This document shows positions 33,656-35,325 of a stretch of 35,325 nucleotides of DNA, in pieces. The notes beneath the pieces are model-generated. The model made no database searches. It saw only the letters and a list, made by a program, of their open reading frames with translations, and had not been told where the DNA came from. Source of the DNA: an uncultured Clostridia bacterium (lineage in GTDB: Bacteria > Bacillota > Clostridia > Christensenellales > Borkfalkiaceae). The first letter of the stretch is position 1. Every line of letters starts with the position of its first letter. Made by a program: the position numbers and the translations under genes. Location: positions 1 to 35,325 of the forward strand of contig CANRJR010000022.1 in the NCBI GenBank assembly GCA_947631005.1. The letters run 5' to 3'.

Positions 33656-34870
33656 TTAGAGGACTCTTGCTCTCTTAACCTTAAAGAAATTCTTTTTCCC
33701 TATTTTCACTTCTAAAAAGTCTTTAGATGGAATAAGTACCAACACCTTATCATCCCCGCATTTCTCGCCATTGATAGTAACGGCACTTTGCGAAATGAGC
33801 CTACGAATTTCACTTTTTGACTTTGATGTTAAACATTTAGATATCAAATCAATTAATGAACATTCGTCACAATCCATCAAAACCACTGGAGCATCCGCTG
33901 GAAACGATCTGTTCCTAAAAGTTTCCACAAATTTTTCATAGGCCGAATCTGCCTCCTCCCCATAAAAAATTCTTGTGACTTCCCTGGCTGCAAACAATTT
34001 CGCCTCCATGGGCTTATTTGTAATATCTAAAGTTTTTATTTCCTCTAATGTGACTCTAGTATCATTTATCAATATCACTTCTATCATTTCATCAGGAAGC
34101 GCCATTATCTGTCCAAACATTGTGCTGGCATCCGTTCCCAAGAAAACACCAGTATTATTTGATTTTGACATTAGTTCCCCAGTTATAGGGTTTTCCATTA
34201 ATCCTACTGCTACAACGTACTTGTCCTTCCCTCTATATCGTCTTACCAAATCTCGACCTGTCAACGCATTAAAAATTTGATCCGTCCCACACAATTCGAC
34301 GTCGACATCAAGCGCGACACTATCATATCCTTGAAACATGGGATACAAAAATTCATTAAGGAAAATGGGACGGTTTTCAGCAAGACGCTTTTGAAACATA
34401 TCACGTTCTATCATGCGTTGCACTGACGCATTTGAAAATAGCCCCATTAAATCGGCAGGGGAAAATTTATCATGCCATGTGCTATTAAATACTACCTCCG
34501 CTGGATTTATTGGATCATCAAAATTAATAATTCGCTTGATCTGATTTACCCAGTTTTGAGCATTCACCCTTGCCTGTTCTCTAGTCAAAGTAGTACGCGC
34601 AGAAGTCCTATCGGAGGGATCGCCAATGCATGCAGTAAAATCGCCGAATAAAACATAAACCTTATGTCCCAACTGACGAAATTCTTCCAATAACATAAAA
34701 TTTTTCGCATGGCTTAGATGAAGGGCATTTCCCGTTGGATCCGCACCAATATAAAACTTCAGTTGCTTACCACTAATTAGAGCACGAACAAATTCTTCCC
34801 GAGAAGGCAAAATCTGTTTCACTATCCCTCTATCCAATATTGAATTTATCCTACTAATATCTGTAATCAT
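33656..34870 (-). CDS. tyrS: Tyrosyl-tRNA synthetase, TyrZ type
   Basis: This 404-residue enzyme would charge tRNA-Tyr. The Rossmann fold begins FYIGADPTGNALHLSH, where HLSH replaces the usual HxGH. FGDFTACIGDPSDRTSART, FLYPMFQGYDSVALDVDVEL and CGTDQ follow as in TyrZ-type enzymes. The second signature is LMSKS (KMSKS-like, not the KFGKT of TyrS-type). An S4 RNA-binding domain ends the protein (KSEIRRLISQSAVTINGEK). The ATG at 34870 has GGAG six bases upstream; an ATG at 34882 directly after the tRNA CCA is less likely. A tRNA-Tyr gene lies 12 nt upstream in the same transcript. I cannot tell whether this is the only TyrRS of the cell. Confidence 0.92.
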   Translation of the reverse strand: MITDISRINSILDRGIVKQILPSREEFVRALISGKQLKFYIGADPTGNALHLSHAKNFMLLEEFRQLGHKVYVLFGDFTACIGDPSDRTSARTTLTREQARVNAQNWVNQIKRIINFDDPINPAEVVFNSTWHDKFSPADLMGLFSNASVQRMIERDMFQKRLAENRPIFLNEFLYPMFQGYDSVALDVDVELCGTDQIFNALTGRDLVRRYRGKDKYVVAVGLMENPITGELMSKSNNTGVFLGTDASTMFGQIMALPDEMIEVILINDTRVTLEEIKTLDITNKPMEAKLFAAREVTRIFYGEEADSAYEKFVETFRNRSFPADAPVVLMDCDECSLIDLISKCLTSKSKSEIRRLISQSAVTINGEKCGDDKVLVLIPSKDFLEVKIGKKNFFKVKRARVL

Positions 34871-34882
34871 AAGACTCTCCAT

Positions 34883-34967
34883 TGGTGGGCAGAGGTGGAT
34901 TCGAACCACCGAAGTCGGGGACGTCAGATTTACAGTCTGATCCATTTGGCCACTCTGGAATCTGCCC
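34883..34967 (-). tRNA. tRNA-Tyr (anticodon GUA), CCA encoded
   Basis: The acceptor arms GGGCAGA and TCTGCCC pair, and the anticodon arm TCAGA-CTGTAAA-TCTGA gives anticodon GTA. The T arm is GGTGG-TTCGAAT-CCACC, and a long variable arm marks a class II tRNA, as expected for tyrosine. A73 and CCA are encoded. The gene lies 13 bp after a perfect -10 box and 12 nt before the tyrosyl-tRNA synthetase start. Confidence 0.97.
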
Positions 34968-34980
34968 ATAAGATAATTTA

Positions 34981-35009
34981 ATTATACCATACGATTAGCC
35001 TACTGTCAA
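34981..35009 (-). promoter_or_regulatory. Perfect consensus promoter of the tRNA-Tyr/NRPS operon
   Basis: Minus-strand TTGACA (35004-35009) and TATAAT (34981-34986) are exactly 17 bp apart. Transcription should start about 7 nt before the tRNA, leaving no room for a T-box leader. I see no other convincing promoter down to 27101. The stretch from 35010 to 35136 holds nothing I recognise. Confidence 0.93.
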
Positions 35010-35136
35010 GCGAATAGGCAGACGCCAACAGATTCTTTTCGCTTTTTTGTGCTATCTTCAAGTCCTGCTCAATAGAAGATTTGCTCCAAGTTTAAGGAAG
35101 TGTTTCGTGTGCCGATGCACTCTCCTTTTAGAGCAA

Positions 35137-35172
35137 AAAAAAGACCGCAGAGTATTCTCTACGATCTTTTTT
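35137..35172 (-). terminator. Intrinsic terminator of the tRNA-Thr transcript
   Basis: A 16-bp stem (two G-U pairs when read on the minus strand) encloses the 4-nt loop AATA and ends in eight T residues. Read on the plus strand the two wobble pairs become mismatches, so the terminator is directed at minus-strand transcription arriving from tRNA-Thr. Confidence 0.88.
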
Positions 35173-35207
35173 GGGTAGGAATGCCGAATTTTCCCCGAAA
35201 AAGGGAA

Positions 35208-35247
35208 TGTCCTTGGCTAAAAATCGCGAGACTTTTAGTCAAGGACA
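35208..35247. other. Long hairpin just downstream of tRNA-Thr
   Basis: Fifteen-base arms TGTCCTTGGCTAAAA (35208-35222) and TTTTAGTCAAGGACA (35233-35247) pair except for one G-T or A-C position and enclose a 10-nt loop. The hairpin starts 2 nt after the tRNA CCA. Perhaps it is a 3'-trailer structure for tRNA processing or an extra terminator. It pairs slightly better when read on the plus strand. Confidence 0.55.
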
Positions 35248-35249
35248 CT

Positions 35250-35325
35250 TGGAGCTACTGGCCGGACTTGAACCGGCGACCTATTGATTACGAATCAATC
35301 GCTCTACCGACTGAGCCACAGTAGC
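35250..35325 (-). tRNA. tRNA-Thr (anticodon CGU), CCA encoded
   Basis: Acceptor arms GCTACTG and CAGTAGC pair, and the anticodon arm ATTGA-TTCGTAA-TCAAT gives anticodon CGT. The T arm contains GGTTCAAGTCC. T73 and CCA are encoded. The 5' end coincides with the right edge of the window. A short plus-strand open frame running through it is antisense to the tRNA and not a gene. Confidence 0.95.

Noticed and set aside
34883-34969. A 33-residue N-terminal extension of tyrosyl-tRNA synthetase
   Set aside because: It is a translation of the tRNA-Tyr gene; the real start has its own GGAG site after the tRNA.
34990-35130. T-box riboswitch ahead of tRNA-Tyr/tyrS
   Set aside because: The promoter leaves only about 7 nt before the tRNA, and no T-box antiterminator motif is present upstream.
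35100-35324. A plus-strand peptide ending in the tRNA-Thr region
   Set aside because: Its C-terminal third is the antisense translation of tRNA-Thr, a common annotation artefact.

Overview
The window looks like chromosomal DNA of a Firmicute, probably a gut-type member of the Clostridia. Start codons are preceded by strong AGGAGG-like ribosome binding sites. Several promoters match or nearly match TTGACA-17-TATAAT, intrinsic terminators are classical, and both tRNA genes encode their CCA end. No species can be assigned. Almost everything is on the minus strand. Only one two-gene operon (24341-26976) is on the plus strand. I see no integrase, transposase, phage structural gene or CRISPR array.

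Region 1 (1-5.3 kb) is a defence locus. A WYL-domain regulator leads an operon of type I modification genes hsdM and hsdS, and a further gene begins at the left edge. No HsdR is visible in the window. Upstream lies a separately transcribed coiled-coil protein of unknown function. Its promoter carries two copies of a 12-bp operator-like palindrome. Region 2 (5.4-8.4 kb) holds an AT-rich amidohydrolase under a consensus promoter, then a translationally coupled set: a winged-helix protein, a GNAT acetyltransferase and a metallophosphoesterase.

Region 3 (8.4-24.1 kb) is the largest block. It encodes DUF1292, a soluble FtsK/SpoIIIE-type motor, a soluble VirD4/TraG-like ATPase, a protein combining Sel1-like repeats with a degenerate AAA+ module, and an intact ClpP. 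Upstream of these come a PP2C phosphatase, a vWA protein with a very acidic tail, a Ser/Thr kinase with a zinc ribbon, a 1216-residue UPF1-like SF1 helicase, a small membrane protein, a YgjP-like metallopeptidase and a small unknown protein. The kinase, vWA and phosphatase set matches the 'TerY-P triad' known from comparative genomics. Here it sits beside DNA motors and a protease, which suggests a phospho-regulated DNA-processing and proteolysis system (inference).

Region 4 (24.2-27.0 kb, plus strand) pairs an HTH-like protein with a Rel/SpoT-like protein. The latter keeps the hydrolase HD residues and TGS domain, but its synthetase domain is unrecognisable.

Region 5 (27.1-35.0 kb) is AT-rich and reads as one operon from a perfect promoter. 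In order it encodes tRNA-Tyr, a TyrZ-type tyrosyl-tRNA synthetase, an iron alcohol dehydrogenase, a class Ic aminoacyl-tRNA synthetase-like protein with a degraded HIGH motif, a single-module NRPS (C remnant-A-T-reductase) and a radical SAM enzyme. This looks like a small natural-product pathway tied to tRNA charging and is, in my view, the most unusual part of the window. A tRNA-Thr gene with downstream hairpins closes the right edge.
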